DNA of 22,179 nt from Sphingomonadales bacterium. GTDB taxonomy: Bacteria > Pseudomonadota > Alphaproteobacteria > Sphingomonadales > Sphingomonadaceae. The notes under the pieces were generated by a model that saw only the letters and a program-made list of their open reading frames with translations, was not told the DNA's origin and searched no databases. The stretch spans positions 1 to 22,179 of the forward strand of contig JAFLDC010000007.1 of NCBI GenBank assembly GCA_017302775.1, in the 5' to 3' direction. Below, piece after piece: positions 1 to 7,400 of the stretch (the first letter of the stretch is position 1; every line of letters starts with the position of its first letter). Both the position numbers and the translations under genes were made by a program.

Positions 1-174
1 CGCGGGCTCTGGCGTTTTGGTGCCGGCTGCGGCCACGGCGATCTGGTGTCGTTCCACATACGGCCGACGGGGCTGAAGTTCGTCGCGGCCGTGCGCGATC
101 TCATCGGCGGCGTGTGGGCGCGTCCGCTGTCCACGACGGACACCCCTCGCTCGGCCTCTCCGGCCGAGCGGTAA
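1..174 (+). CDS. C-terminal part of an unknown protein (cut by window edge)
   Basis: An open frame runs from the first base to a TAA at 172-174, giving the last 57 residues of a protein that starts outside the window. The visible part includes a short hydrophobic stretch (GLKFVAAVRDLIGG) and ends in a Ser/Pro/Arg-rich tail. I do not recognise a family. It ends 12 bases before the next gene and has the same strand, so the two are probably co-transcribed within the mobile island. The frame could be a chance opening, as only 57 codons are visible. Confidence 0.4.
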   Translation, partial: RGLWRFGAGCGHGDLVSFHIRPTGLKFVAAVRDLIGGVWARPLSTTDTPRSASPAER

Positions 175-186
175 GCGAGGCCCACG

Positions 187-627
187 ATGGCACACTCGGC
201 GACCCGACGACGCAAGCAGACTGGCCGCAGCGCCGCGACGTACCTGGGTATCCCGCACTACGTGTTCCGCTCGCAGGAGTTCGGCGCGCTGGGAGGCTGG
301 GAGGCGAAGCTGCTGATCGAGGTCGCCGGGCAGTACAACGGCTATAACAACGGCGACCTGAGTTGTACCTGGTCCCAGCTTCGCCTACGGGGATGGCACA
401 GCAACGGCACCGCCCGCAAAGCCCTGGCCGCGCTCCTGGACAACGGTTGGTTGATCTGCACCCGGCATGGCGGGCGTAACCGCTGCGCGCTGCATGCGGT
501 GTCCTGGTGGCCGATCGACGAGTGCGAAGGCAAGTGGCTGGAGGTCGGCCCGGAGAAGTCGGCGAGCAACCGCTGGCAAAAAACAAAATCCGTGGGCGCT
601 ATGCGAACCAATGTGGGCGCTATGTGA
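187..627 (+). CDS. Winged-helix, replication-initiator-like protein of a mobile element
   Basis: A 146-residue protein with a GCGAGG ribosome site seven bases before ATG 187. The core, roughly residues 20-115, reads like the short helix-turn-helix proteins found on xanthomonad plasmids, phages and islands: residues AKLLIEVAGQYNGYNNGDLS, then RGWHSNGTARKALAALLDNG, then TRHGGRNRCALHAV. The order fits a winged helix: helix, recognition helix, wing. Such proteins are usually annotated as hypothetical or as replication-related; the role is inferred from family memory and from the repeats at its 3' end. The C-terminus contains the repeated peptide VGAM(RTN) and stops at TGA 625-627 inside the second repeat, exactly where the first repeat has CGA. 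A single C-to-T change may therefore have shortened it. Confidence 0.6.
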   Translation: MAHSATRRRKQTGRSAATYLGIPHYVFRSQEFGALGGWEAKLLIEVAGQYNGYNNGDLSCTWSQLRLRGWHSNGTARKALAALLDNGWLICTRHGGRNRCALHAVSWWPIDECEGKWLEVGPEKSASNRWQKTKSVGAMRTNVGAM

Positions 628-739
628 ACCAATCGCCTCGTCGGAGGGGCCGAAAACGGTCAAAAAGTCGCCAGATGGCCGCTATGTGAACCAGTCAGGC
701 GATGAAATTTTCGCCAACGTGGGCGCTATGCGGACACCT
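592..739 (+). repeat. Four iteron-like direct repeats (unit about 20 bp)
   Basis: The unit GTGGGCGCTATGYGAACCAA occurs at about 592-612, 613-633, 674-695 (with GGCC in place of GGGC) and 719-739 (ending CGGACACC). The first two are in direct 21-bp tandem. Copies 1 and 2 share one reading frame, while copies 3 and 4 lie in other frames and beyond the stop codon. What is conserved is therefore the DNA, not a peptide. Iterons beside or inside an initiator gene are a common replication-origin layout; that role is inferred here. Confidence 0.6.
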
Positions 740-819
740 TTATAGTTTACCAAGGGGGTGCTCTTGTTCTGTTGCTTCTTCTATCGCTTCAAGGGGCTTT
801 CCAGCGGTGGGAGGTTCCT

Positions 820-1059
820 GTGAGTTGGATGACCGAAAGGCGACTGCTTCGACTTCGGGAACGGTGTGGCGCACGGCGACGCAGCGACGGGCAGCCCTGC
901 CAAGCACCCTGTGTGCCGGGCAAGAAGCGATGCAAGTGGCACGGCGGATGCAGCACCGGCCCGCGCACGGAGGAAGGCAAAGAGCGTGCCTTGGCGAACC
1001 TGCGGCAGTTTCAGGAGGCGAATCCGCCGCAGCAGGCAGACGCTGATCCGCAAGGCTGA
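820..1059 (+). CDS. Small HGG-x-STGPRT-x-EGK mobile-element protein
   Basis: A 79-residue protein starting at GTG 820 after a GGGAGG ribosome site (809-815). An in-frame ATG at 829 is an alternative start, and the open frame reaches back to 772. The middle has a Cys-rich stretch (CGARRRSDGQPCQAPCVPGK) followed by CKWHGGCSTGPRTEEGKERA. This CxxHGG-x-STGP-x-T-x-EGK pattern recurs in short uncharacterised proteins on prophages, plasmids and islands of Proteobacteria; the Cys/His spacing suggests a small metal-binding knuckle. No function is established to my knowledge. It lies about 190 bp after the initiator-like gene and is probably part of the same element. Confidence 0.6.
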   Translation: MSWMTERRLLRLRERCGARRRSDGQPCQAPCVPGKKRCKWHGGCSTGPRTEEGKERALANLRQFQEANPPQQADADPQG

Positions 1060-1341
1060 TCGAACGGCCTGCCGGAGTCGCGTTCGCGATGAACGACAGC
1101 GAACGGCAGTGCGATGACGCCGAACGACGGCGTAGCTACGACCAACGACGCCGTCGCTACGGCGTAGCGACGGGACACCCCGGAGCACGGCGCATGCCCG
1201 CCACGCCGATCCGCGCCCCCCCTGTGGTGCCCCCGACCTAACCGTTCCGCGCGCGCGCGAATGACTTCGGTGTTTTTCGCTCTGTTTGCATCTGTACACG
1301 ATTGCTCGCAGAGGGCGGATGGTCCGCGCAGTGGCTGGCCG
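1060..1341. other. Non-coding, hairpin-rich tail of the island
   Basis: No convincing gene is seen here. The stretch holds several short inverted and direct repeats: ACGGCGTAGC occurs at 1127-1136 and 1159-1168, CGTAGCTACG at 1131-1140 is self-complementary, and a perfect stem-loop lies at 1151-1173. A run of alternating CG is present at 1249-1258. This may be the end of the mobile element. No clear att site could be identified from one end alone. Confidence 0.4.
1151..1173. repeat. Perfect 10-bp inverted repeat (stem-loop)
   Basis: CCGTCGCTAC at 1151-1160 and GTAGCGACGG at 1164-1173 are exact reverse complements around a GGC spacer. There is no T-run after either arm, so it is not a classical rho-independent terminator. 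It sits about 90 bp after the small HGG protein and could be a transcription end, a protein site, or part of an element terminus. Confidence 0.55.
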
Positions 1342-1596
1342 TCAGGCGACGACGCGCAGGACCGGGGCCGATCCCTTCGTCATTCCGATCACAGTCCGAC
1401 ACACCCGACAGCGAGCGGCGCGTCCGCCCGACGAAGGTGGCGAAGGTGGCGCGAAGCCGAAGTGACGTTTCAGGAATGCAGCGTCGTCCAGCGCACAGGC
1501 AGCCGCCTGCTCCTGTGCCATGGACTGCGTACACGCCACCGGCAAGGATGCGACAAGCGCGACAAGGCCCAGAAACGTCCATTGTCTCGACTTCAT
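1342..1596 (-). CDS. Small exported protein, unknown (possibly truncated)
   Basis: An 84-residue frame downstream of the TonB receptor on the same strand, preceded by a TGAGGG ribosome site about 8 bases before its ATG. The N-terminus has a signal-peptide pattern: MKSR, a hydrophobic core (FLGLVALVASLPVA), then either a lipobox-like LPVAC or a cleavage after SMAQ. The mature part has two Cys pairs and a Pro/Ser stretch created by a tandem 9-bp repeat (CGAAGGTGG twice, at 1432-1449, on the plus strand). I recognise no family, and the C-terminal third looks poorly coding. It could be a decayed or frameshifted gene at the island junction. Confidence 0.35.
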   Translation of the reverse strand: MKSRQWTFLGLVALVASLPVACTQSMAQEQAAACALDDAAFLKRHFGFAPPSPPSSGGRAARCRVCRTVIGMTKGSAPVLRVVA

Positions 1597-1753
1597 CTCG
1601 GATCCCTCAAATGATGCGGACAGAGACGTCGCTGATGCGTTGCGCAGGACGTTGCATACGGCAGGCGGGTATGGGCTGCCCGCATGAGTGGACCGCCCAT
1701 GAGACCGACACGCTTCACTGTCGTCGCTCGGACCACGACGTGCCGAACCCGAA

Positions 1754-3898
1754 TCAGAACCGGAAGTTCATCCCGAGACGCATCGCGCGCGGCGATCCGG
1801 GCAGGATGTTGGTGTTGCTGTGCGCGGAAGCGAAATACGCCTCATCGAACAGATTCTCCACATTCAACTGCAGCCGTACGTTCGCGTTGATGGTGTAGAA
1901 CACAGCGGCATCGAGCCGGGTGAAGCCGGGCAGCGTGACGGCATTGTCCGTGGAGACGTATACCGCATCCTGATGGATGGCGCCCAGTCCCACGCCCCAT
2001 TGCGGCGTGAAATCGTAGCGGTTCCACAGCGAGACGGCGTTCTTGGGCACCTGCCCCAGCGCATTGCCGTTCTGCGCACCCGGGACCTGGACTTCGCTGT
2101 CCTGATAGGCATATCCCGCCATGACCTCCCATTGGTCGGTCAGCTGGCCGGCAATGCCCAGTTCGAGTCCTTGGACGCGCTGACCATCGACCAGCAGCGA
2201 TTGCGTCGGGTTGTTCGGGTTGGTGATGGCGACGTTCGTACGATCCAGACGATACGCTGCCGCCGTTGCCGACAAGCGATCGCTGATATCCCATTTCAGA
2301 CCCAACTCGCGATTGGTGAATTTCTCCGGGTCCAAGGCGCGATTGCCGGCGGTCAACGACGCCAATTGCTCGCCCGCACGCGGTACGTGCGCGACGGTGT
2401 AACTCGCATAGAACGAGAGATCCTCCTGCGGCTTGTATATCAGGCCGACCCGAGGCGATACCAGACCATCCGAACTGGACAACCTGCTGCCATTGCGATG
2501 ATTCACGAGCGACGCGTCGAAACGGTCATATCGGACACCCACGATGGCCTGCCACTGCGACGAGAACTCGATCTGGTCCTGGGCGTAGAATGCGGCGGTT
2601 TTCGCGATGCTGCGGTTGTCCGTATCGGTCGCGCTTTGCCGGAATACGACGGGACCGGTGTAGATCGTGTTGGGGAGCGTCACCGTGTCGGAGGTCGCAT
2701 TGACGCCCACATTGGTGAAATAGCCCGTCTGGCGGAAGTTTTCTGTTTCCTGCCGGTTGAGTTCCACCCCCACCAGAAGCGCGTGATCGATGCTTCCGGT
2801 TTTCGTCGAGAAGGTCAGGTCGGTCTGGTTCAGCAGGTTCTTTCGCCCGGTCAGATTGTTGTAGGCGGAGATGCTGACCCGGTTGGTCGCGGCGTTGTAG
2901 GCGCCGGGGAATACGTTCTGGTAGAACTTGTCGTAATCGGCATAGCGCGTCTGATTGACCAGCTTGGCGCCGTTGCCGAACGTATGGCTGATCGTCGACG
3001 TGAATGCATCCACACGCGCATAGGCGTAGCTGGAGTCGGGTTGACCGAAGAAAGTGGACCGATCGATCGACAGGGGTTTGCCCAGGAACGACGGGATGCC
3101 GCGGTCGACCGTACGGTCGTCCTCGAAATGCTCGTACCCGAAGGTGAAGGTCGTGGCATCGCCAGCACGAAAGGCCAGCGTCGGATTGACCGCCCAGCGC
3201 TCGACATGCCCGTAGTCGCGATAGCTGTTCGAATCCTCGTACAAGCCGGTCACACGAAACGCCGCCGCATCGCTCATGGCGTAGCCGACATCGCCGGTCA
3301 GACGACGATTGTCCCACGAGCCCACGGTGACATTCAGGCCCCTGGTCTGCGACCAGTCCGCCTGTTTGGTGACACGATTGATCAGACCACCCGAGCCACC
3401 ACGGCCGAAGACCATGCCGCTGGGTCCCTTGAGCACTTCGACCCGATCGACGTTGTAGAGGTCGCGGAAATACTGAACATCGTCACGCACACCATTGACG
3501 AAGAAGTCGGCGGTCGATGTATTGCCGCGCAGGATCGGGGCATCGCGATGCCCTTCCCCCTGCGCCATCTGCACGCCAGGCACGTAGCGCACGACATCGG
3601 CCATGCCCTGCATCGCCTGATCCTGGATCAGGTCTTCGGTGATCACGGTGACCGACTGCGGCACATCGCGCAGCGGAGTGTCGGTCCTGGTTGCCGTGGA
3701 CGTGCGTTGGACCTGATAGGTCTGTTTTTGACCAACGACCGTTACCCGGTCCAGGGTTTCGGCAGATTCTGCGGCGTCATCCGCTAGGGTGTGGGGGCTG
3801 TAGCCCTGCAGCCCTGCGACAAGCGGTAATCCAAAAAGGGCAAGACGCACCGCCCGAACGAGCGTCACCGGGCGACCCGGCATGGGAAGACAGGACAT
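1754..3898 (-). CDS. TonB-dependent siderophore receptor, Fiu-type (catecholate)
   Basis: A 714-residue outer-membrane receptor predicted to import ferric catecholate siderophores using TonB-ExbBD energy. A basic signal region and hydrophobic core cover residues 1-40 (cleavage near TLADDAAES), followed by a TonB-box-like ETLDRVTVVG. The plug domain spans about residues 60-185 and has strong Fiu/CirA-family motifs: TPLRDVPQSVTVITEDLI, VRYVPGVQMAQGEG, RDDVQYFRDLYNVDRVEVLK, GRGGSGGLINRVTKQADW. The rest is a 22-strand type barrel ending in the usual aromatic residue (LGMNFRF). The ATG at 3898 has GAGGG eight bases upstream; an internal Met at residue 6 is an alternative. A probable Fur site upstream fits iron repression. 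A long opposite-strand open frame over the same DNA is a shadow. The exact ligand is unknown. Confidence 0.93.
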   Translation of the reverse strand: MSCLPMPGRPVTLVRAVRLALFGLPLVAGLQGYSPHTLADDAAESAETLDRVTVVGQKQTYQVQRTSTATRTDTPLRDVPQSVTVITEDLIQDQAMQGMADVVRYVPGVQMAQGEGHRDAPILRGNTSTADFFVNGVRDDVQYFRDLYNVDRVEVLKGPSGMVFGRGGSGGLINRVTKQADWSQTRGLNVTVGSWDNRRLTGDVGYAMSDAAAFRVTGLYEDSNSYRDYGHVERWAVNPTLAFRAGDATTFTFGYEHFEDDRTVDRGIPSFLGKPLSIDRSTFFGQPDSSYAYARVDAFTSTISHTFGNGAKLVNQTRYADYDKFYQNVFPGAYNAATNRVSISAYNNLTGRKNLLNQTDLTFSTKTGSIDHALLVGVELNRQETENFRQTGYFTNVGVNATSDTVTLPNTIYTGPVVFRQSATDTDNRSIAKTAAFYAQDQIEFSSQWQAIVGVRYDRFDASLVNHRNGSRLSSSDGLVSPRVGLIYKPQEDLSFYASYTVAHVPRAGEQLASLTAGNRALDPEKFTNRELGLKWDISDRLSATAAAYRLDRTNVAITNPNNPTQSLLVDGQRVQGLELGIAGQLTDQWEVMAGYAYQDSEVQVPGAQNGNALGQVPKNAVSLWNRYDFTPQWGVGLGAIHQDAVYVSTDNAVTLPGFTRLDAAVFYTINANVRLQLNVENLFDEAYFASAHSNTNILPGSPRAMRLGMNFRF

Positions 3899-3940
3899 GA
3901 GAAGACCCTCGGAGTTGACAAGTATGGGTATTGCTTATAA

Positions 3941-3965
3941 ACGAGAATGGTTCGCATTCGCATTC
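3941..3965 (-). promoter_or_regulatory. Probable Fur box of the TonB receptor
   Basis: On the minus strand the sequence reads GAATGCGAATGCGAACCATT followed by CTCGT, 43-67 bases upstream of the receptor ATG. It resembles the gammaproteobacterial Fur pattern (GCGAATGATTCTCATTTGC-like) with repeated GCGAAT hexamers. Iron regulation of such receptors is well established; the match here is imperfect and judged by eye. Confidence 0.5.
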
Positions 3966-4127
3966 TAGCATCCCGCGCTTCTGCGTCCACCCGGAGCGAT
4001 TGACTCAAGTCAACTCGGATCACAATGCGCGTCATCCGTTGGGCGTCTTCCCAGTTTCCGGGGCAACCTGGCGCTTGACGGCACCATCGGCATCGCCCGA
4101 CCAAAGCACGCGCGGGCGCGGTTCGCA

Positions 4128-4187
4128 AAGGTGGCGGTTGCATGGAGTTCGCATCTTCGGCGGTTTCGACCCTCGAACCGCCACCTT
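4128..4187. repeat. 12-bp perfect inverted repeat with a nested hairpin
   Basis: AAGGTGGCGGTT at 4128-4139 is exactly complementary to AACCGCCACCTT at 4176-4187. Inside, GGCGGTTTCGA at 4159-4169 also pairs with TCGAACCGCC at 4173-4182 apart from one extra T. The right arm can therefore pair with either of two left arms. The arrangement allows mutually exclusive stems, as in attenuators, but no gene that would use it is seen. It may equally be an intergenic repeat unit. Confidence 0.55.
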
Positions 4188-4352
4188 CGGCGCGTTGTAA
4201 CCGGCTCGGATCAGTGTCGTCGTCGCCGTCACCGCTTAGCGGCTTCACCGGCGACCTCGCCAAGATGGCAGGCTTGAGACGAAACGTGCGAACACGGATT
4301 CCAAAACTGTCCGACGCCGGCAAGCGCACGGCGCGGCAGGCGTTCCCGGTGG

Positions 4353-4577
4353 ATGCTGCAACGCAGCGGCGTCGAACTCCAGTACCTCGCCCCGTATCAG
4401 GTGCAGGCGCGGATCCAGCAACTCGAAGGCGTGGTCGCCAACATCGCGCTGGAGACGGCGCGCGAGAGGGGCTATGGTGTGGCGCGTCGATTCGATTACA
4501 GCGGTCGCGCAACCGGCGGTATCGCCACTTCTGAGCCTGAACGGCGAGGCCAGAAAGGGCCAGAGCCCCTCCGGTGA
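4353..4577 (+). CDS. Unrecognised coding-like fragment
   Basis: A 74-residue frame whose first 50 codons have strong G/C in third positions and a plausible amphipathic stretch (QARIQQLEGVVANIALETAR). No ribosome site is visible at ATG 4353 and no family is recognised. It ends shortly before the IS3 fragment. It may be a leftover of a gene broken by the rearrangements here, or a chance frame. Confidence 0.2.
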   Translation: MLQRSGVELQYLAPYQVQARIQQLEGVVANIALETARERGYGVARRFDYSGRATGGIATSEPERRGQKGPEPLR

Positions 4578-4730
4578 ACCCTGCGACAGACGGTCGCGAA
4601 TGGTCGTCATCGCGACTCCGCGACGGTCATCACGGATGAGCGGCGGAGACGCACCCACCGATAGCGCCTCACGACCGGCCAGAACCCCGCCAGAGTTGGC
4701 GCTGGGACGCGCCCGAATCCCGCCAGCGGC

Positions 4731-5193
4731 ATCCGTACTTACGAGGGCTGGCTGTTCCTAGACGGTGGTGATGGATCTTTACTCGCGCCAGATCGTCGGC
4801 TGGGCCACGGCGCCGACGATGACCAGTGACCTGATGCTGCAAGCGCTGGTGGCAGCGGCGTGGCGGTGCAAGCCTAGCCCGGGCGTGATGGTGCACTCCG
4901 ACCAGGGCTGTCAATTCACCAGCGGCGATTGGCAGTCGTTCCTGAAAGCGCACCGGATGGTGCCGAGCATGAGCCGTCGTGGGAACTGTCACGACTACGC
5001 TGTGGCCGAGAGCTTCTTCAGCGCCCTGAAGAAGGAGCGGATCAAGCGGCGGATCTATCCGACACGAGCCACAGCGGCATCAGACGTATTCGACTACATC
5101 GAGATGTTCTACAACCCGATCCGCCGGCATGGTTCCGCTGGCGGATTGTCACCGGTAGAGTTCGAGAGGCAATACGCGCAGAGCGGCGACTGA
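4731..5193 (+). pseudogene. IS3-family OrfB transposase fragment, truncated and frameshifted
   Basis: The segment 4731-4760 encodes IRTYEGWLFL in one frame. The match then continues one base out of phase from 4765 as VVMDLYSRQIVGWATA, because of an apparent extra base in CTAGACGGTG. The rest is a clear rve/DDE integrase core: HSDQGCQFTS carries the second Asp and AESFFSALKKE the catalytic Glu. The NPIRRHG...LSPVEFE ending is typical of the IS3 group. The N-terminal helix-turn-helix half and the first Asp (the TDITYI region) are absent. The gene is therefore inactive. Confidence 0.8.
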
Positions 5194-5219
5194 GTGTCTA
5201 CAAAACCCTGGTCGGTCCA
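4731..5219 (+). mobile_element. Truncated IS3-family element (right part)
   Basis: The right portion of an IS3-family insertion sequence: the C-terminal part of the OrfB transposase and, after its stop codon, a likely right terminal repeat. The end read inward is TGGACCGACCAGGGTTTTGT, continuing AGAC, at about 5196-5219, with the TG/CA ends typical of IS3. The left half, OrfA and the first catalytic Asp region are missing, so it cannot move on its own. Its right end abuts the ChrA remnant, consistent with past insertion or deletion in that gene. Confidence 0.7.
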
Positions 5220-5230
5220 CCTGACCGTAC

Positions 5231-5362
5231 CAGCCAATCGAACATGCCAATCTGTTCTACGGTATCAAGTCAGCGGTGACGGCCATCGTGCTGTCTGCGG
5301 TTTATAGCGTCGAGTCGTCGCACGCCGAAGAATCATGCTGCGGCGCAACATGCCTGCCAGAG
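5231..5362 (+). pseudogene. chrA: Remnant of a ChrA chromate transporter
   Basis: In the frame of 5249 the DNA encodes NLFYGIKSAVTAIVLSAVYS, close to the conserved (L)FYGIKPAVxAIVL segment of ChrA-type (CHR family) transporters. After about 5310 the similarity seems to continue in another frame as IASSRRTPKNHA, resembling the following IGSRTLKN stretch of ChrA, so a frameshift is likely. Only about 40 residues of a roughly 400-residue protein remain. It begins right after the IS end at 5219, suggesting that the IS and a deletion removed the rest. The assignment is from family memory on a short match. The following 270 bases up to 5635 hold no other gene that I can support. Confidence 0.5.
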
Positions 5363-5635
5363 AGCCGTGGACAGCCGTGGCTGGTCGGCGGCGGCACTGG
5401 TTGTCGACGGCATTCGTCTGACCACATTTTCTAGCACTCGGCGGAAAGTGAAGAACGGAATTCAAACGGGGATGGCGCAACGCTGGCGCGATCACCGCAC
5501 CATCGACCTTGTCAAGAAGGGCACATTGTGCTGCTCGTCCGGCAGGCGTAGGATCGTCACAATGACGTACACAATCGAGCCTGACAACAGACCGCCATCA
5601 CGCAAGCCCGCCAAAAAACGATCGAGGAATGTGCC

Positions 5636-5977
5636 ATGTTGAGAGTGTATTTCGACGACAGCGTGCCCGGCCATCGCCAACTCTCCCACGTGTTTTGGAT
5701 CGACGGTGTGCTGATTAGCCACGTTCTGTTCTTTGCCCTGCTCATGGTCTATCAGCGGCTGCCACCAGCCGCTTTCATTGTCGGCACGATCGCTTTCATC
5801 GCCTATACCGCCTGGATCATGCGAGCCATCTGGCTCAACGCCGGAAACGTGAAACGTGCAGATTGGGGTCATATGGCCCGCGTGCTCACCATTGGCTGGA
5901 CGATCAACTCCGTCCTGGTCTGCACTTTCCTGTTGCTGGCCAGAATCGGCGGCGAACCGCTTCAGTTCTTCAACTGA
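5636..5977 (+). CDS. Small integral membrane protein, three TM segments, unknown
   Basis: A 113-residue protein with GAGGAA eight bases before ATG 5636. Three hydrophobic segments are visible at about residues 20-42, 45-68 and 82-103. The soluble parts have conserved-looking polar motifs (YFDDSVPGHRQLSHVFWIDG and AGNVKRADWGHMARVLT). No family name is recognised. It lies some 200 bp upstream of nnrS on the same strand, before the nnrS FNR-type box, so it has its own transcription or reads through. Its position suggests a role in nitrogen-oxide or anaerobic metabolism; that is inference. His and Asp/Trp near the membrane edges could be cofactor or partner contacts. Confidence 0.75.
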   Translation: MLRVYFDDSVPGHRQLSHVFWIDGVLISHVLFFALLMVYQRLPPAAFIVGTIAFIAYTAWIMRAIWLNAGNVKRADWGHMARVLTIGWTINSVLVCTFLLLARIGGEPLQFFN

Positions 5978-6112
5978 AACACATTCATGAATCCCCTCCC
6001 CCTGCTTTCTTTATGGCAGGAAGGGCGCCGTTTGTGCCGTCGTTACCGGATCGCCCCCACCTGTTCCGTGGAGCACCCGTCGTCTGCCTCGCTTAAATAA
6101 ACTGCCAAGCAG

Positions 6113-6154
6113 TTGACCCAGATCAGAGGCAGATCCTGCTGCAAGCTGTAGCCT
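6113..6154 (+). promoter_or_regulatory. FNR/Dnr-type box and -10 of the nnrS operon
   Basis: TTGACCCAGATCAG at 6113-6126 fits the CRP/FNR-family pattern TTGAY-N4-RTCAR. A -10-like TAGCCT follows after 22 bases at 6149-6154, the class II activator spacing also seen at moaA and the minus-strand operon. It lies 56 bases upstream of the nnrS ATG. Which regulator binds (FNR, Dnr or another) cannot be told from the site. Confidence 0.65.
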
Positions 6155-6181
6155 TCGGAGGTCTCCAGCCACCGCATCGTC

Positions 6182-7393
6182 ATGGCCTCCCTACTTCGCG
6201 GCTCCGATACGCTGCAGCTCACGGCAGCACCTCACCGGGTCATGTTCTTCATCGGCGCCGTCAATGTAATCGCCGCGATGGCGTGGTGGTTCGCGCACCT
6301 ATCGGGCTTTTCCACGGCTGTACAGCCACGACTTCCGCCGATGTGGCTGCACGCGTTCCTGATGCAATATCAGGTGCTGCCCGCCTTTATTTTCGGGTTT
6401 CTGCTGACGGTGTTCCCACGCTGGATGGCGCTTGGAGAAGCCAAGCGCTGGCACTATTTGCCAGTCGGCCTTGGTCTGCTGACCGGGCAGGCGACGATGC
6501 TCGCTGCCGCATTCACAGGTTCATCACTTCTGCTTTACTTCGGCTGGATATATACCAGCGCCGGCTGGCTGGGCGCGATGGCGGTCCTCGCGCGATGGCT
6601 GATCGAGGCGAAACAGCCGGACCTCCACGCGCGTTCGGCCTTTGGGGCTCTTCTCCTCGGGCTGTGTGGCGTGCTCGCCTTCGGCATCTGGCTGCATGGC
6701 GGTTCGCCGTGGTGGTTGCAGAAGATGGCGACGAACGGCAGCGTCGGCGTCCTGATGCCGATTTACATCACCGTCGCACACCGCGTCTTCCCGTTCTTCG
6801 CCAGCAGCGTGATCAAGGGGTATAGACCTTGGCGTCCGGTCTGGATCCTCCACGCGCTGTGGGCGCTGACGCTCTTGCATGTATTCGCCGAACTGATCGA
6901 TTTTCCTTTGCTGCGCGGAGCCGCGGATATCGGCCTCGCGTTGCTGGGAGCTGTCGTGCTGTACCGCTGGTGGCCGCGCGGCAAGATGCCACCCTTGCTG
7001 ATGGTGCTGTTCATCGGCCTGTCGTGGTGGCCGCTGGCGATGTTCTTGTATGCCTGCGATGGGTTCATCCAGGGGCTGAACCTTGGCACAGGCCTGGGAC
7101 GCGTACCGTTGCACGCGCTCGCGGTCGGCTGTTTCGGTACGTTGCTCGTGGCGATGGTCACGCGCGTGACGGCCGGGCATTCGGGTCGCCCGCTGGTGCT
7201 CGGCCCACTTGCCGCATTCGCTTTCATCGGCATGAATACGGTCGCGGTGATACGGCTCGCCGCCGACCTGGCCCCCAATCCTCACACCTGGTGGACGATC
7301 AGCGCCGCTGGCTGGTTGATCGCCTTCCTCCCGTGGGTGTCCAGAAATCTCTGGATCTATCTGACACCTCGTGTTGACGGACGTCCTGGCTGA
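6182..7393 (+). CDS. nnrS: NnrS family protein
   Basis: A 403-residue membrane protein with about twelve hydrophobic segments. Family hallmarks are present: APHRVMFFIGAVNV at the start, LHAFLMQYQVLPAFIFGFLL-TVFPRW in the second/third segments, MPIYITVAHRVFPFFASSVI, and near the end TRVTAGHSGRPL and IYLTPRVDGRPG. NnrS proteins are haem- and copper-containing membrane proteins linked to denitrification and NO tolerance; the exact biochemistry is not settled. ATG 6182 has no close ribosome site (GGAGG is about 24 bases away), so Met 21 at 6242 is an alternative, although APHR lies just before it and favours the longer form. It is first in a likely operon with the 39-codon ORF, ubiD, ubiU and ubiV. 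Confidence 0.93.
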   Translation: MASLLRGSDTLQLTAAPHRVMFFIGAVNVIAAMAWWFAHLSGFSTAVQPRLPPMWLHAFLMQYQVLPAFIFGFLLTVFPRWMALGEAKRWHYLPVGLGLLTGQATMLAAAFTGSSLLLYFGWIYTSAGWLGAMAVLARWLIEAKQPDLHARSAFGALLLGLCGVLAFGIWLHGGSPWWLQKMATNGSVGVLMPIYITVAHRVFPFFASSVIKGYRPWRPVWILHALWALTLLHVFAELIDFPLLRGAADIGLALLGAVVLYRWWPRGKMPPLLMVLFIGLSWWPLAMFLYACDGFIQGLNLGTGLGRVPLHALAVGCFGTLLVAMVTRVTAGHSGRPLVLGPLAAFAFIGMNTVAVIRLAADLAPNPHTWWTISAAGWLIAFLPWVSRNLWIYLTPRVDGRPG

Positions 7394-7400
7394 TCGCCGC

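Larger units (their letters stand above)
3966..4730. other. Long stretch with no convincing gene
   Basis: Several frames are open here on both strands, as expected at this GC content, but none has a recognisable family with a good ribosome site. The stretch contains the inverted repeats at 4128-4187 and a weak plus-strand coding-like segment at 4353-4577. It ends at the truncated left side of the IS fragment. It looks like degraded accessory DNA between the receptor promoter and the transposase remnant. Confidence 0.5.

Noticed and set aside
1820..3787. A 655-codon open frame on the plus strand
   Set aside because: It lies wholly opposite the TonB receptor gene, has no recognisable family, and reflects the high GC content; the receptor has clear motifs.
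3865..4512. A 215-codon minus-strand frame upstream of the TonB receptor
   Set aside because: Composition is Arg/Ser/Pro-rich as in random GC-rich frames, it runs through the receptor promoter, and no family is recognised.
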